Shown here: one piece after another, positions 50,801 to 62,788 of the stretch
Position numbering within the stretch: position 1 is the stretch's first letter
Layout: every line of letters starts with the position of its first letter
Source: Nymphaea colorata
Lineage: Eukaryota > Streptophyta > Magnoliopsida > Nymphaeales > Nymphaeaceae
Reading direction: 5' to 3'
NCBI RefSeq assembly: GCF_008831285.2
Contig: NC_045144.1
Coordinates: 21,965,716 to 22,029,715, forward strand
DNA length: 64,000 bases
The notes under the pieces: generated by a model
Seen by the model: the letters and a program-made list of their open reading frames with translations, nothing else
What the model was told of the DNA's origin: nothing
Database searches by the model: none
Position numbers and translations under genes: made by a program

Positions 50801-53800
50801 GAGAAAGAGAGACGGAGGCATACTTGACCTCCACGCCCCTATCCTTGGGATAAGCAAGAAATAAACTACTCTATTGCAAGCATAAGAAAGCAAACTATTC
50901 TAGAGCAAGAAAATAACCTATCATAGGCATGCATAAGCCATCCTAAGGATGCTGCACTTGATTTAGCCAAAAGGCTGCGAAAGATGAGAAGCCTGATGAA
51001 ATTGAAACCATCTTGAGGAAACTTAATTGCAAAAAAATAAATAAATAAGTAAAGAAGGAAAAAGATAAATACCCGACGCGCTAACGTCTAGAGTCTATCT
51101 AGGTCTTAGCCTCAAAACTTGGCCAAGAGTGGTTTAGTGCTACTCAACTTGGGCCACAAACATGAACAAGGGCCAAGCTAGTACACAACTAGGGAAAGGA
51201 GTTTTCTCCACTTGTTTTCCTAGTTTTGGCTCTAGAGTGCCTTGAAATTTGGATCTGAACCTCCATCAAAATTTCTCTACTTATAGGATCTCAATGGAGG
51301 GAAAAACTTCAACAAAATAGATACAAGACTAAACTTTTGAACATTGAAAACAATTCCTTCACTTCCTAACTTAGGTTAAATGCTGAAACTTAGGAAATGC
51401 TATACATTAAACATGCTTATTTACTTCAAGAATGATCCTAACATCAAATTGAAGAGTTCTGGACAAAGTGTCGAGGATATGAGAGAAATTTAGAACATGT
51501 AGCAAAAAAACATAGTACCAATGAAATGTAATGCTCATCTGTGGCCCAATAATGATTGTGTCTGGACCTTGAACTTGGAGTTGAGTATGGGATCCCTAAC
51601 ATGATTAGGACCTAGAAAATAATTCTAGAAAATGGATCTTAGATATGACATCTAATCTAAATCAGAGATACGAATTCAGCATTCAGGATCTGGAAATATA
51701 CAGATGATAGACCTAGAAATTAGATAAAAAAATTTAGATTGAAGATATGGAAATGGCACGCCCTATATCTAGGCTCAGTCTGGGCTAAGTGGGTTTAGAC
51801 ATAGTGAGGTCATGGTGACCATAACCAGGTCAAGTTCTGGCTTTGGTCTAGACTCAACTAGATGCAGGTTTTGCTAAGCGCAGCTTAAGCTAGGTTCATT
51901 CCAGTTCAAAATAAGTTCAGCTATGTGTGGGCCTACCGGGTTCAGTTTCAAACTCCTGAGTGCATTCATGACTCTAATGTAGGTATATGCAGCACTAGGC
52001 TTAGGTTTATGTAGAAATAATGTATGCATTGAAAAAGGATAGTTTTACCCATGGAATGAAAATTACATTTTATGGCCTATTGGGTAGTCTAACCACACGG
52101 TACCATGGATTAACTCAAGTTCCAGGCATGTGCCAAGCTTCAGTTCAAAATTCCCTCATTTGCTCCTCCAAAATTACATTTTCCTAAATTGATGGGTATG
52201 TAAACAACTCATTCCATGAATAACATGAAGGACAATATAGGAAAATAAGATTTAGGACAGGCTAACTCTGACTGAGCTCAGAAATACTATAGTGAAGTGA
52301 ATCTGATTTTTGACCATATAAAAATTTGAAAATTGACCCCAGGATTAACATAAATAAGCTCAAAAGATGAGCTGTGCGCTTTGAGTGTGATGTCGGAAAT
52401 GGATAACCTTTAATGAATATATAGAAATGCCATTGAGATAAATCTAAGAAGAACAAACTCAAATGGAGCTAAAAAATACTTAGATTCAATGCTGAAGCAT
52501 GTGATCATAGTTTTTTGTGAGCTGATTGGTTCTGGTTGAGTCGAATTGAGCTCAAGTCTTGCCAAATAAGAGAGTGACATAGTGTGGTCAGACATGTCAG
52601 TCTACAATTGAAATCTTGATCCTTTAACTCAATGTAACCCAGGTTTAAGTTATGTTGCACCAACATGATCCTTACTTGAGCTTTGCCAAGTTGGACAATG
52701 TCATGGTGATCTATAATGGCAGGTGATTTGCTTTAATGAGCTGCCTTGTATTAGACTGAGTTGTTTTGAGCTAAATGAAAGCTGGCAAACTAACACTAAC
52801 AACTCTTGAAAATTATTCTAATTGAGGTAATTTTAGGCAATTCTAAGAGTTCATGAGGTTTTCTAAAGTTCAATGGAAAAAAGGCCATTTGGCAATGTGT
52901 GGCAATCTTGCTAAATCTAGACTTCCTAGACTCTTAACATTTGATACCTATATAGGATAGGTGAGGACCTAGTTCAGTTTTGGGGACATCTAGTTCAAAA
53001 CGCCTCTGAAAACCAGTTCAAAAAGGTATAAATGGTAATTTGGACAAGTTGAAAAATTTAGGTGTTTATATCCATGATGTTTGGTTGTAATATAAAAGCC
53101 AAAATATGAAACCAATCAAGAAGAAATTGGAAAAATTATCCCCATATTTCAATTTAAGGGAAAGTTACAAAAAAGTGAAATTGAAGATTTCATGTTTGGA
53201 ATTGTTCTAAGTAGTTTCTGGCATAGTTGGTAAACCAAGAATTGGAATGAAATCTTTAGATGACTAGGCCAGTGTGACAACAAGGTGACTCAGCCAGGTC
53301 AGGTCGTAAATTTTTTTAGTGTATTTTTACCATCATATTCTTGTGTAATCCAACTCAAAGTTTCAACTCTTTAGAGGAGCTGAACTTGAATTTTCAATGT
53401 AAATTGCTAAAAAATTAATTCCAACACTAAAACAACATACTAAACAAGAAATAACCACAAAATAGTAACAAACGAATCCTAGGAGAAATTAAAATTATAG
53501 AATGAGAAGACCAAACCTCAATGGCAGTTCACCCTCAAACATAAACAAACTTTCTATGGCCAGGTACTTGCTCTTAGGATTTCATGTGGGCTGATTAAGG
53601 AAACTACCGTCAATTTTTCTATTTGTGCTTCAACTAACTATCCTAGCTGCGTCCCAAGCTTTGATATTGATTGAGTATAGAGCTCACCAGTTGATCATAT
53701 TTCTACAACAAACTAGTGTTAGATTCCTTCATTTCCTCCACTACGAGGCTTCCTTTGATGCTCTTAAGTTGTTGTTGTGTGTTGTTGTGGGTAAAGTAAA

Positions 53801-54894
53801 AGATGATGTGAGGGTAGAATGATCTCTATAAAGCTTGGTTAGTCTGAAGGGGTCTAGGCTACTTCTTGCACAATCTTGAAGTAGGCTGTTGTGGATTTCT
53901 ACAGAAAATTTGAATGGATTCATTAACCCAAATCTTAAGTGGAACAAAATGGGTATTTTGGACTTGGCCAAAACCTTGAGTGGAATAAATTTTATGGGCT
54001 AAAATTCAAGGTCCTAAGCTACTAAGGAGCAATCGATAATGTTATCAATTGGGTTAGAGCATATGTTAGGCAATGTTTGTAGAAAGGATGGGCCTAGAGG
54101 AGCTAATCCAACTTATTTGATACCATAGTGAAAATCAAGACTCACTAATAGTCTTTTGCACAATTTATGAGTGTAAAATATCACTCCCAAAGATGCATAT
54201 TAGGTAGTGCATTTTTATATGACCATATAATACAAAATTTTGCTTAATTGTTTTCATCATTTGTTGATGTAATAAATGGGGTGCAACTATAAATGTTGTT
54301 GATAGATGGGAATGCAACAACTATAGTGCAGTTGTGAGCAAATATACATCATCGTCTTTGCTTATGACACAATCCAAAATATAGTGCAATCAAGATGGAC
54401 AATAACAATAAATGCCTCATTGCATCATGGTACCAACATTTATGTTGTTCCTTAATATTTGTTGTTGAACTTGCCTTAAAAATTGAAGAAATGCACCAAC
54501 ATATAGTAGGTCTTCAACAAAAGGTATTGAAGAATGCTATTGAAATGCATATGAGAAATGAAAGTGGTCCTACTTATACTAGTAGCCAACCCTCCTAACC
54601 TAGTTGAGAAAGCTTGTCTAAGGATTAATATCTTGTTTATTAACTAAAAAAATATTATTGATGTTAACTGAATTCGCCATAGTACAAGAGATATTAAGAA
54701 AAAGTTGTGTTTTCCTTATCATGGTGTCAAAGGTCAAAATGAATCACAAAAAAAGGGTCAAAGGTGGGAAAAGAGAAATGGATCGGGTAGATGAAGACAA
54801 TTGAAATGCCATTATCACTGCATGAGGAAACCTAGGTGGTCTATAAAGGCAACTATGTGATAAAAGGCAAAACAAGCCTATGGGAAGAGGCCTC
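47865..54894. other. 7-kb AT-rich region, no gene recognised
   Basis: Many short frames, none with a family motif. 49800-50350 is rich in the phrase CCAA(A/T)TC and similar short direct repeats. 51760-51990 has a run of GTTCAG/CTAGG phrases reminiscent of decayed LTR sequence. 53625-53822 (65 codons) and 54395-54598 (67 codons, charged, helical) are the longest readable frames and match nothing I know. Probably old, decayed repeats. Confidence 0.5.
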
Positions 54895-57345
54895 CAACCT
54901 TTATTAAAGAAAGAAATGGACAAAGAAATAGATATAAAAATGATAGCCCATGTACATAGCTAAGCATAACGAAGACAAAAGGAGGAGTGAGCCTGAGTAA
55001 ACTAGAGGCCCAACTTTCACAACGACACCAAACTTGTTAGAAATTAGAATTATAACTGAGCCAGTTCCTAATAGATAACATGTTTTCATCTGATTTGTGA
55101 AGTGCAGCAAAAAAATCATCTATACAAAATTGCCAAATCTCTTCGGCAGCTCACTGAGTGGTTTGCAAACCCCTTTATGAACTATGCTATTCCTTGTAAA
55201 CCATAATCTCCTCCAGATGGTGGTGTGAAATGCAATCTGCCAGTAGTCCATCATCTAGCCAAGCTTGAAGTTGTGGGCATACTTTCTCCTTAATGCAAGA
55301 GGGGTAGGCACGACCAACCTCCAACTGAGGTGGAACTTACAAAGCACATTATTCCAAACTAATTTGTTGAAGTGGCACGAGATGAGATGGCCTTGAGTTT
55401 CCTCTTCTTTGCAACAAAAGCACATTGATTAGCTAGATGGATGTGCTTATTTTGCATCATGTTCGTGGTTTGAAGCCAGTTACAACTTGCAAACCAAATG
55501 AAGCAGCAAGCTCGAGGGTGAGAATCATTGTTCCAAACCCCTGAAGCCAAAGAAACTGGCTGCTGTTTGAGCTGAATCTCCTCCCAAATGTTAGAAGTAG
55601 TAACTTCTCTAACTGAGCTACCTTTCCAAAGTAAATTTTCCCAACCATCATGGATCATCGTCCTTTCTATCCCCAATCACTATTGGAGTGAAGGACCTCC
55701 TTGCTTGAAGGAGCTCTCAAGGGACAATCTCTCCAAGGGGCTGAGGAGATTGACAAGAGGATATCTAGATCAATTGTCCAACCAAAATCGCATATCTCCT
55801 TTTCCAACAAACCAAAAGGCTAGGTATCCAAAGCACTTCTAACTTCTGTCGAGGCCCTTGAAGAACTAGAAGCATTGGCTGTCCCGATTCTTAGACCAAA
55901 GACTATGGATAGAGAGGTATTTTAGCTTGATCAATGAAGTCCACCTATCCTTGCCCTCATAGATTTTTAGCCCTAGAAAGCCAACCCTAGCCCTGTTCCA
56001 CTCCTCAATGTTCTTGATACTTGTCCCACCCTCTTCCTTCATCATACACACTAATTTCCAAGCAAGTAGATGGGCTCCATGTGCGTGGCTACTACCTTCC
56101 TAGAGGAAGAACGACATGGATTTTTTAAGTTTCTTTCAAATGCACTTGGCATGGTAGAACACCGAGCTCCAAAAGTCAACTATGCTGGCCAACACATACT
56201 GGATGAGGCAGAGCCACTTCACGTATGATAAGAGCCTAGCCTTTCAAGAGGCAAGTTTGTTGTCCGCTTTACTCAATAGCTGACTCCAGCAAACATCTAC
56301 GTGATTCACATTGAAGAGAAGTAGTCCCAGGTACATGCAGAGAAGGCTTCCCCGAGCTCATACATGATGTGTCCCATTACTCTGCCCAAGGATCTGCTTC
56401 TTGCCAAGGGATAAAGCACCTACTCAGTAGGATTGGCCTGAAGCCCTGCTCCCATCTTCAGTCCCTTGAAAGATCCATGAATCTTTCCATGAGAATGAGT
56501 GTTGCCCCTACAAAAGAGAATAACATCATCTACAAATGACAAAATGCCCAGGCATTTACTAAAAAAGGGGATGTAAGGAATCAAAATTCTTTTGCACTGG
56601 ACCTTGTAATGAATATTGCAAGACACTACCTCCATGATGGCCAGGAAAAGATAAGTGAGAAAGGGTCACCCTCACGAATTCCCCTACGGGGTGTCTAAAA
56701 AAGTACTAGGAGAACCATTGACTAATACAACCACCCCATAAACACATAGGTAAGGATCTTCTCTGCCTAAGATGGATTATCAACCAAATGTGTCAAAGCA
56801 TTATTGAGGAAGCCCCAATGAACCTTATCATATGCCTTAGATATATCTATCTTAAGACATGAAGATAGTTGCTCCAGCCTCTGGAGGAAGTGGATCATTT
56901 CATGTGCAAGGATGGTGTTGACCACCTTGGATCGACCTGGAAGAAAAGTTCCTTGGTCCTGATTAATAACCCTCTACAAGCTGCTCTTCATACATTTAGT
57001 GATAATTTTGTAGAGCAAGTTACATAGAGCAATAGGTTAATACTTGTGAATGCCTCATAGCCCTTCCTTTTTGGGAATGAGAGCAATCAAGGATCTGTTC
57101 AACTTCCTCACCAACTTCCCTGAAGATAGAAACGTGACAACCACTTTGTGAATGTCAAACCCAACAACATTCCATTGCTGCTGAAAAAAAAAACAGCAAA
57201 GAAGCCATCAGGGCCTAGGGTCTATGAACCATTAACTAAGAAGTCCACCAACCAAACTTCCTCCTCCAAAGAAACTGATTGGAATAAATCTATGCTCTCA
57301 TCCCTTGAGACACTTGAGCCCTTTGCAAATGAGTAAACAACAGGC
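54895..57345 (-). mobile_element. L1-type LINE fragment, 5'-truncated and decayed
   Basis: On the minus strand one can follow, with many breaks, a LINE reverse transcriptase: PDGFFAVFFF (about 57170-57220), NRSLIALIPKKEG (57060-57100), a core SFVDDVILFCRGNTHSHG (56490-56550; usually FADD), a C-terminal part (EEWNRARVGFLGLKIYEGKDRW, about 55930-56000) and a zinc-finger-type segment with CCFIWFASCNWLQT (about 55470-55520). The order is that of plant L1 elements. The endonuclease domain is absent on the right, consistent with 5' truncation during target-primed insertion. The 3' end lies near 54895, where a TTTATTAAAG phrase occurs. Confidence 0.8.
56420..56635 (-). pseudogene. LINE reverse transcriptase core segment
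   Basis: 71 codons including the catalytic FVDD motif, where L1 elements normally have FADD; both Asp residues are retained. The following segment ends LKMGAGLQANPTE, the usual position of the helix after the catalytic site. It is bounded by stops and frameshifts, so it is a remnant. Confidence 0.8.
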
Positions 57346-57897
57346 TCTCAACAGCATAGAAAACCAATTTGTCACTATTGGAGCTTCATCATTTTCAGCA
57401 AAACTACATAGCCATCCTGAGTTTAAACATCGAGTCCATCTTACTATGAAGGTTCCTTCAATAATTGTTGATCCTTGGTCTGCCTATGATATTGGAATTT
57501 ATAAATTTTGATGTTCACTTCTTTTGTTGGTCAGTTGGATCATGCAGTCAAGATAAAGAGCTTGCTGAAAGCATAGAAATACTATGCTCACACCATCTGC
57601 TGTCAATGATGTTTTGGCTGAGCTCCATGGATCCTGTTCTATGACATCCCTGTTGCTAAGCTTGTAGCAGTCCATGTCCTTTATTGTGGTACTCTTATGT
57701 TCACTAAGGACAAGGGAGAATCCTGTGTTCAATATGGTGAGGAAACTTCAAGATGCAAGAAAACTCCTATTCTCATGAAAGAAAAAAATGACAGGGGATT
57801 TACAAGAACTAAATTGATGAGATAAATAATATAAATAGATTGAAGATAGCCTAATCAATGTTAAAAGGGGAAAAAATGTAAGAGAACATAGATTTAT
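57346..57897. other. Sequence between the LINE and element E, no gene seen
   Basis: Two short opposing frames (57305-57511 on + and 57499-57732 on -) have no recognisable motif. Nothing else seen. Confidence 0.45.
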
Positions 57898-59606
57898 TCC
57901 AAAGCAAGATTACGAGTCCAAACTGGATTCAAATTAAAATTTGAAATCCAAATCCAATTACAAATTTCATTTGAAATCCATATCCGATTGCAAAATTCAA
58001 ATTTAGATTTAAATATGAGAATTGGATCTAATTCGGTCTAGAATGCTATGTGGGACCCACATGTGGGCCCCACCTAGCTTGCATGGCCAAAAGCCCCCCA
58101 AAAGGTCACACACCTCTCCTTTTCAAAAATATCTCCTTACAATTACTTCAAAAAATCATTTTTTTAAGAGAAATGAATGTGGTCATAACTAGAAACCTAG
58201 GAAAAGAGAAGCATTTATGCCTCTCTCTCTTCCTTAACTAGAAAATCTTTAAAGAGGGGTCAACATCCAAGAAGCAATAACTAGGCTAACCAAACCTATT
58301 TAATTCATGTAGGTTTGACCTTAGTGCACCCAAATGTAGTGCCAAATTCAGCTAGGCTCAGTCAACATGAACTCAGCTTGCCCAAAAGGGTTGGTCTGTC
58401 CCATAACCCTATTAGCAGACAAAAATAGACCTTGACCTGATCGAATCCACTTTGACTAAACTTAATCAAAGTACAATTTAGCTCATTCAAGAGATTTCTT
58501 AGCTCAAATTCATCAATTTATCTCAATCAAATCAATATAAGCTCACAAATGAGCTTTGACTTTGGTCAATTGGTCAAATTTGACTAATCTGGATAATTTT
58601 ACCCTTCTAAGATCAAATTGAGACTACAGAACCAAAATTAAGATTTTATGAAAGGCAAATATACATTTGGATTTGTCAAATACATAAATCAAATATCTAA
58701 TTAAAATTCACTATTTAAAACCAAATTTTGATTCAATTGAAATCCATTTTCAATCAAATTATGGATGAAAATACCATTTTCAAGCCAAATTTGATAAATT
58801 TTTTCAAATTTATTCAAATTTAAATTGAATTGTCATGATTCAATAACATTTAGAGCTTAGTAACTAGGTTTAACCTAACAAGCTCAATTTAAAATAATGA
58901 TAAAAATAAATAAAATAAAATAAGACAAAACCCTGCTCAAAGGCATTTTTGTCTAAAATTTTGGTCAAAGTTGGGCAACTAGGTCCAAACCAAGGTTGAC
59001 TACGCCTAGCCTAGCCCACCTAGCTCGTGTAAATGAGTTGGATGTGGTCAATTAGAGCCATTAAAAACCATTTAGTCCATTTTACAACTCCCTAGGCCTT
59101 GAATAAACTAACAAGGCAAAATTAAAGAAGGCAGTCGAACCCAACACCCCCTTGGCAACCAAGGGGTGGGGGGGGGGAGGGGGGATGAATTTTTGAGGTC
59201 TTTATTAAATTGCTGCAGCCAAGGAGCTAGGAGGGAGAAGCCAAGGAAGATAAGAAAAACTTGTGCAAGCCCTCTTTCCTCTCTCTCATTTTCTTCTTCA
59301 CTTTCCCCTATTCTCTCTATCGATTTTGCTAAGTTAGGGTACTTAAGTGAACCCTTACTTAGGAATTTCACGGTGAGAAGCTCTTTCTTCCCTACTGCAA
59401 ATTCTAGAAAGTAAGTAATTCTTCTTATTCCTTTGCTTAGCTCGAATCCAAGCTTGGGTTCTTGCTTAGGAATGCTTGATTTAGAAAACAAGCAAGGAGG
59501 AAGATCAAACATTAAGACCGACCACAAGGTAGGTGACTCTAATCCATTTTTCATCTATTTCAACTTCTTGCTATTATTTTAATTTAAGCACACATAGGAA
59601 GGGTTT
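57898..59606 (+). repeat. Element E 5' LTR, truncated at both ends
   Basis: Aligns to the 3' LTR from CCAAAGCAAGATTACG to GGAAGGGTTTATTT. It contains a 140-bp stretch (around 58700-58800) missing from the other copy. It lacks the segment with CTATATAAACCC that carries the likely TATA box in the other copy. A G-rich run lies at 59163-59184. Confidence 0.75.
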
Positions 59607-59639
59607 ATTTCCATTACATGTCCAAAAGCCAACAACAAA

Positions 59640-59993
59640 ATTTGTTGCACTCTTGAACTCTCAATTAGCAAGTATAAAAAAGAGACTTGCTCAATCAGAC
59701 GTCTTAGACGAAAAAAGGCTACAAGCAGTGGAGCATGCTAAAGTCTATCGCAAGAGAGTCACCGACATTATGCCAAATTGGTCATTGAAAGAAAATTCCA
59801 AGCAAATGATCTTGTATTAAGATCTATAGTTTCACTCAGGAGTAGACCTAAAGGGAAATGGGCACCAAATTGGGAAGGACCATATGTCCTCAAAGAGGTT
59901 CTACCTCACAATTCTTATTGATTGATTAACACCGCTGGGGTCAAAATCCCTGATCCAATTAATGCTTTGCATCTCAAGAAATTCTATACTTGA
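59640..59993 (+). pseudogene. Element E pol C-terminus (after integrase core)
   Basis: Readable with frameshifts as LDEKRLQAVEHAKVYRKRV, then a segment with SRPKGKWAPNWEGPYVLKEVL, and LHLKKFY ending at TGA 59991. KWAPNWEGPYVV-like and the final LKKYY-like phrases are typical of the GPY/F end of Tat-type pol. No integrase catalytic residues, RT or protease remain. Confidence 0.8.
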
Positions 59994-61016
59994 ATTAGCA
60001 GTTCAAAAATTTCAAAACAATTGTACTTTGATAAGCACATTCTTAGCAATTTTCAAACCAATTAAGTGGCATAGTATTCCTTAGAGAAAGTTTCAAAAAT
60101 GCATCAAAATTTCTAAAATTTTCAAACTCAGCCCATGTTTGAGGACAACCGCAAGGGCATTAGTTTGAACTATGCAAGAAATTTCAACGAAATTGAAGGG
60201 ATTAATGTATAGAAATTAATGTTGGTCCCAACAAATTGAGCACTTGTAAAGGTCTAGCATGAGACATGATAAGTAAAACCCCTTGTGACAAAAAAGGCAT
60301 TGGCAAGATGCGAAAATAAGCTATCAAGCAAATGAGCGATGAGCTCGGGTTGAATGTAGTTGTTCCTCTGGTTCAAAGCTCTGTGGGCATGGGTGGGCAT
60401 ACAACCTATGCTTATGCCGTGAAGCTAAAAGCAATCCATGAACATTCTGCTTATATTAAGTCTCCTAAAGCCTTCTGAATTTGAGTAAGTCCGAGGAGTG
60501 TTCTATACTTGGTACCCCAAGGTCAACTGGTCTGGGAGTTATCAGCCCAAAGCTTGCTACAAGGGTTTAGAAGAAAGCCCGATAGACTTGATATTGCACA
60601 AAGCAAACTACACAAAACCACCAAAGTGGTGGAACTCCATAGTAGCTTTTGGGGTGGTGAGGAATTTCCCCCAAGAGTGAAGGATGACTCAGAAAAGGAA
60701 ATCAAAATTCAAAAGCTAAGCCAAAAAGAGAGAAAAAGCACTTGCCAATGGTCAAGAAGGTGTCAAGAGCTAATTTCTTCAAGAATCAAATGCAAAAAAC
60801 CTTCATAATTGCAAAATTTTTCAACCAACATCAATTCCTCTACAGGGCCTCCTGTGAAATAGAGGAAAATCTTCTTATTTCAAGTGTATGCCTAGCATTT
60901 CCCCTGGAGTGAGGATGACTCAGCATTATTTGAAAAATGGATTTTTCAAACAATTTGCAAAAAATTTGGTGTGTGAATCTTTGGTATTAAACAAAGTCTT
61001 CAACTTACTTAATAGC
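59994..61016 (+). other. Element E region between pol and 3' LTR
   Basis: About 1 kb without a recognised gene. Overlapping frames at 60498-60808 have no family motif. Tat-type elements often have extra sequence here, sometimes with an additional open frame; none can be claimed in this copy. Confidence 0.5.
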
Positions 61017-61029
61017 AAAGAGGGGCATC
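61017..61029 (+). other. Element E polypurine tract
   Basis: AAAGAGGGGCATC directly precedes TGTTAACAC. Confidence 0.75.
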
Positions 61030-62788
61030 TGTTAACACAAAAAATTTTTCCACATCAGAATTGAAGCAATGTCAAAATTTTATAAAAAGAATTGTGAAAA
61101 ATTGTAATTACAAAGCCAATTTTAAATCTAAAGAAAATTTAGATTCAAATAATGAATTTGTCTTGTGGCATGAATCCCAAAGCAAGATTACGATTCCAAA
61201 CTGGATCCAAATTACGATTTGAAATCTAAATCCAATTACAAATGTCATTTAAAATCCATATCTGATTGCAAAATTTAATTTTTGATTTAAATCTAAAAAT
61301 TAGATCTAATTCGGTTTGAAATGTTATGTGGGACCCATGTGTGGGCCTACATCTAGCTCGTGTGGTCAAAAGCCCTCTAGGAGGTCATGCACCTTGCCTT
61401 CTCAACAATATCCCCTCACAACTACTTCAAAAATTCATTTTTCAAGAGAAATGAATAAGGTCATAACTAGAAACCTAGGAAAAGAGACACATTTATGCAT
61501 CTCTCCCTTCCTTGACTAGATCCTCTTGAAAGAGGGGTTAACCTCCAAGAAGCAATAACTAGTATGACCAAACCTACTTAATTCAAACAAGTTCGACCCT
61601 AGTGCACCCAAATGTGGCACTAAATTTAGATAGACTCAGTCAACACGAGCTCAGCTTGGCCAAAAGGGTAGGTTTGTCCCATGACCCAATTAGCGGACAG
61701 AAATAGACCTTGACCTGATCGAATCCACTTTGACTAAACTTAGCCAAAGTATAATTTAGCTCAATCAAGAGCTTCCTTAGCTAAAATTCATTAAATTGTC
61801 TCAATCAAATCAATATTAGCTCGCAAATGAGCTTTGACTTCGGTCAATTGATCAAATTTGACTAATTTGCACAATTTTAGAGATTACAAAACCTAAATTG
61901 AGATTTAATGAAAGGAAAATATATATTTGGATTTGTCAAATACATAAATCAAATATCAAATTGAAAGAATTTTTAAAATTTATTCAAATTTAAATTGAAT
62001 TGTCGTAATTTAATAACATTCAGAGCTTAGTAACTAGGTTTTAACCTAAGAAGCTCAATTTCAAACAAAGAAAAAAATAAATAAAATAAAATAAGACAAA
62101 ACCAAGTGCAAGGGCTTTTTTGTTCAAAATTTTGGTCAAAGTTGGGTAGCTAGGTCTAAACCAAAGGTTGACCACACCTAGTCCAGCCCACCTAGCTCGT
62201 GTAAATGAGTTGGATGTGGTAAATTAGAGCCATTAAAAGCCATTTAATCTATTTTACAACTTCTTAAGCTTTGAATAAACTAACAAGGCAAATTAAAGAA
62301 GGTAGTTGAACCCATCTCCTTCTCTATATAAACCCCCATTTGGCAACCAGGGTTGGGGGGGGGGATTTTTGAGGTCTTCATCAAATTGCTACAACGAGCT
62401 AGAAAGGAGAAGCCAAGGAAGAGAAGAAAAATTCGTCCAAGCCCTCTTCCCTCTCTCTCCTTTTTTTCTTCACTTTCCCCTATTCTCTCTATCGATTTTG
62501 TTAAGTTAGGGTGCTTAAGTGAACCGTTACTTAGGAATTTCATGGTGAAAAGCACTTTCTTCCCCACTACAAAATCCAACAAGTAAGTCATTTTTCTTCT
62601 TTTTTTCCTAAGCTCGAATCCAAACTTGGGTTCTTGCTTAGGATTGCTTGATTTAGAAAACAAGCAAGGTAGAAGATAAACATCAAGACTGACTACAAGG
62701 TAGGTGACTCTAATCCAATTTTCATCTATTTGAACTTCTTGCTATTATCTTAATTTAAGCACTCATGGGAAGGGTTTATTTTCATTTG
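61030..62788 (+). repeat. Element E 3' LTR (right end uncertain)
   Basis: Starts TGTTAACAC after the purine tract. Similarity to the 5' LTR begins at about 61178 and ends near 62788, but the true end may lie further right because the 5' copy was cut by the internal deletion. A TATA motif CTATATAAAC is at 62322-62332. A G run is at 62354-62365. Confidence 0.7.
62322..62332 (+). promoter_or_regulatory. Putative TATA box in element E 3' LTR
   Basis: TCTATATAAAC is followed by G-rich and CT-rich leader sequence. The 5' LTR lacks this segment. Confidence 0.55.

Larger units (their letters stand above)
57898..62788 (+). mobile_element. Element E: Tat-like Ty3/gypsy element with most of its interior deleted
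   Basis: Two direct repeats (57898-59606 and ~61178-62788), alignable along most of their length, flank only ~1.4 kb of interior. The interior holds the very end of a Ty3/gypsy pol (59640-59993), about 1 kb of non-coding or unidentified sequence and a purine tract (AAAGAGGGGCATC, 61017-61029) followed by TGTTAACAC, typical of the Tat lineage. The 5' LTR lacks its first ~150 bp and runs straight into pol without a primer site. A deletion from inside the 5' LTR to the end of pol is therefore the simplest history. Both outer edges are uncertain. Confidence 0.75.

Noticed and set aside
53625-54598. Short frames at 53625-53822 and 54395-54598 as host genes
   Set aside because: 60-70 codons, no motif, AT-rich context and no supporting start or splice signals.
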